From the NCBI GenBank assembly GCA_019637395.1, contig JAHBVR010000001.1, positions 248,001-312,000 on the forward strand: 64,000 bases of DNA, written 5' to 3'. Origin of the DNA: Vulcanimicrobiota bacterium. GTDB lineage: Bacteria > Vulcanimicrobiota > Xenobia > Xenobiales > JADMJV01. The position numbers and the translations under genes are program-made. The notes under the pieces are model-generated. The model worked only from the letters and a program-made list of their open reading frames with translations, was not told where the DNA came from and searched no databases. Position 1 is the first letter of the stretch, and the number at the start of each line of letters is the position of its first letter. This document shows, piece after piece, positions 62,643 to 64,000 of the stretch.

Positions 62643-64000
62643 TTACTTGCGCTTATGCCAGATCACGCTGTAAAGGTCGTGGCGCCGATCATGCACGTTG
62701 AGCACGGTTCCCGAATGGCGGGCCTCGTAAAGCGTATCCAGGCGCAAGTCGGCGAAGATGACCTGCTCCACGTTGGGAGTGGTATCCGCCGCGATGCCGT
62801 CCCGGGAAAAGGCGAAGTCGCAGGGTGTGAGGATGCAGCTCTGGGCATATTGGATATCCATGGCATGCACACGCGGCAGATTGCCTACATTGCCCGACAT
62901 GACCACGTAGCACTGGTTCTCCACCGCCCGGGCCTGAGCCGAGTAGCGCACCCGCAAGTAGCCCTGGCGTTCGTCGGTGCAAAAAGGCACGAAGAGAATA
63001 TTGGCCCCCTGGTCGATGAGGTGGCGCGACAACTCGGGAAATTCCACGTCGTAGCAAATCAGCACGCCAATCGGCCCGCAGTCGGTGTCGATCACGTTCA
63101 ACTTGCTGCCGCCGGCGATATTCCACCAGAAACGCTCACTGGGGGTGGGATGGATCTTGGGCTGGATATGCACGGCCCCATCGCGCAGACAGATGATCGA
63201 GATGTTCTCGATGCTGCCGTCGCGTATCTTGGTCGGGTGGGAACCGGCGATGATGTTGACGTTGTATTTAATGGCCAGGCGATGAAATAAAGCTTTGATC
63301 TGATCGGTATATTCGGTCAGCGTGGCGATGGCTTCCTCGGGCGGCTGCTTCTCCGACTGCATGGAAAGCAACTGCAGCGTGAAAAGCTCCGGGAAGCACA
63401 CAAAATCGGAGCGATAGTCCGAGACCACGTCCACGAAGTAAGTGGCCAACTGTTCGAATTCCTCAAAAGACTTGATGGCGCGCTGTTGATACTGCACCGA
63501 GGCCACCCGCACCACCGCCTGGCGCGGAGCGCGCTGGTGGCTCTTGCTGGCCTCCGCCGCATCCACTTCCGGATTATGCCAGATCATCTGGGCGGCGTAG
63601 CCCAAAGACTCGGTATCCTCCGGTAAATAATTAGGCAACACCTGGTAGACTTCAAATCCCTGGCGCAACTGAAAACTGAGCACCGGATCCTTGATCTTCT
63701 TGGCTTTCACCAGTTCGATGTACTGCTGCACCGTCTCGGTCTGCTTGAGACGGCGGCTGAGCAAGGGCAGGCGGCCGCCAAAGGTAATGCCTTTGAGACG
63801 GTAATGCTTGCATAGATTGCGCCGCTCGCTGTAGAAACGCTCCCCGATGCGCAGACCTCGATAATGAGGGTCCACCATGACTTCCACTCCGTAGAGATAG
63901 TCGCCGTCCGGCTTGTGGGTCGAGCAATAACCATTAGCGGTCATTTCAATCCAGGTGTGCCGCTTCAGGGCTTTTTTTTCGGTGGTGCGCATGGTGGCGC
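62643..64000 (-). CDS. GNAT-nitrilase fusion (YhcX-like), N-terminus beyond window
   Basis: The frame is open to base 64000. The part seen begins inside a GNAT domain (YGVEVMVDPHYRGLRIGERFY), then a linker, then a carbon-nitrogen hydrolase with the Glu-Lys-Cys triad: FVCFPELF, QPKIHPTPSERFWW and VLICYDVEFPE. The same fusion occurs in B. subtilis YhcX. An internal ATG at 63992 is unlikely to be the start because it cuts the acetyltransferase domain. It probably modifies and hydrolyses a small amide. Ends beside the rod-like gene, convergent. Confidence 0.9.
   Translation of the reverse strand, partial: ATMRTTEKKALKRHTWIEMTANGYCSTHKPDGDYLYGVEVMVDPHYRGLRIGERFYSERRNLCKHYRLKGITFGGRLPLLSRRLKQTETVQQYIELVKAKKIKDPVLSFQLRQGFEVYQVLPNYLPEDTESLGYAAQMIWHNPEVDAAEASKSHQRAPRQAVVRVASVQYQQRAIKSFEEFEQLATYFVDVVSDYRSDFVCFPELFTLQLLSMQSEKQPPEEAIATLTEYTDQIKALFHRLAIKYNVNIIAGSHPTKIRDGSIENISIICLRDGAVHIQPKIHPTPSERFWWNIAGGSKLNVIDTDCGPIGVLICYDVEFPELSRHLIDQGANILFVPFCTDERQGYLRVRYSAQARAVENQCYVVMSGNVGNLPRVHAMDIQYAQSCILTPCDFAFSRDGIAADTTPNVEQVIFADLRLDTLYEARHSGTVLNVHDRRHDLYSVIWHKRK

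Overview
The window is GC-rich (about 60%), almost fully coding, and reads as chromosome. It has one complete tRNA gene, no rRNA, no insertion sequence and no CRISPR array. The gene mix points to an uncultivated diderm bacterium with Terrabacteria-like traits. An LptA/OstA-like protein implies an outer membrane, while YqzL-, SpoIID- and FloA/NfeD-type proteins are familiar from Bacillota and relatives. Armatimonadota or Eremiobacterota/Vulcanimicrobiota-like lineages would fit, but I cannot assign a phylum from sequence alone.

Layout. 1-7.7 kb: a GH30 glycosidase (cut by the left edge), a CvpA-like protein and an acetyltransferase, then an envelope operon on the minus strand (LptA-like, a secreted protein, MurQ, SpoIID). 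7.8-18 kb: a tiny yqzL-like gene with its own promoter, then infA-serA-sucC-sucD, a rhomboid protease, nfeD-floA-floA, hisS and a glycosyltransferase. 18-19.9 kb: tRNA-Thr, a complete MntA/HepT toxin-antitoxin pair, a truncated second copy of the tRNA 3' half, and a decayed VapBC pair; this is the clearest footprint of horizontal transfer. 19.9-24 kb: a B12-binding protein divergent from the fused B12-dependent mutase IcmF. 24.8-27.7 kb: an unusual three-gene operon (degenerate protein kinase, von Willebrand A protein, divergent adenylosuccinate synthetase) behind a palindrome-rich promoter. 27.7-42.9 kb: a GntP-type permease, a phospholipase-D-like protein, a pseudopilin operon of lower GC, a binding lipoprotein, a large protein of unknown family, a GT-C glycosyltransferase and Tex. 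43-47 kb: the DabAB inorganic-carbon pump. 47-53 kb: PlsC, a PfkB kinase, small secreted or repeat-rich proteins, a PilZ protein and a broken FG-GAP lipoprotein gene. 53-59.5 kb: a xanthine dehydrogenase/xanthine permease pair, Hsp20 and CoaBC. 59.5-64 kb: a DUF3352-like protein carrying two pilin-like modules, translationally coupled to a flagellar-rod-like protein with a Sec signal peptide, then an acetyltransferase-nitrilase fusion cut by the right edge.

How the genes fit together. Envelope and peptidoglycan work (LptA, MurQ, SpoIID, FloA, PlsC, pseudopilins), central carbon metabolism (SucCD, IcmF, DabAB) and purine salvage (Xdh with its permease) dominate. Several genes have a -10 box 6-8 bases before the start codon, so leaderless transcription seems common here. 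The best candidates for undescribed biology are the pseudokinase-VWA-PurA-like operon, the tRNA-bounded MntA/HepT island, and the paired pilin-module and Sec-exported rod-like proteins.
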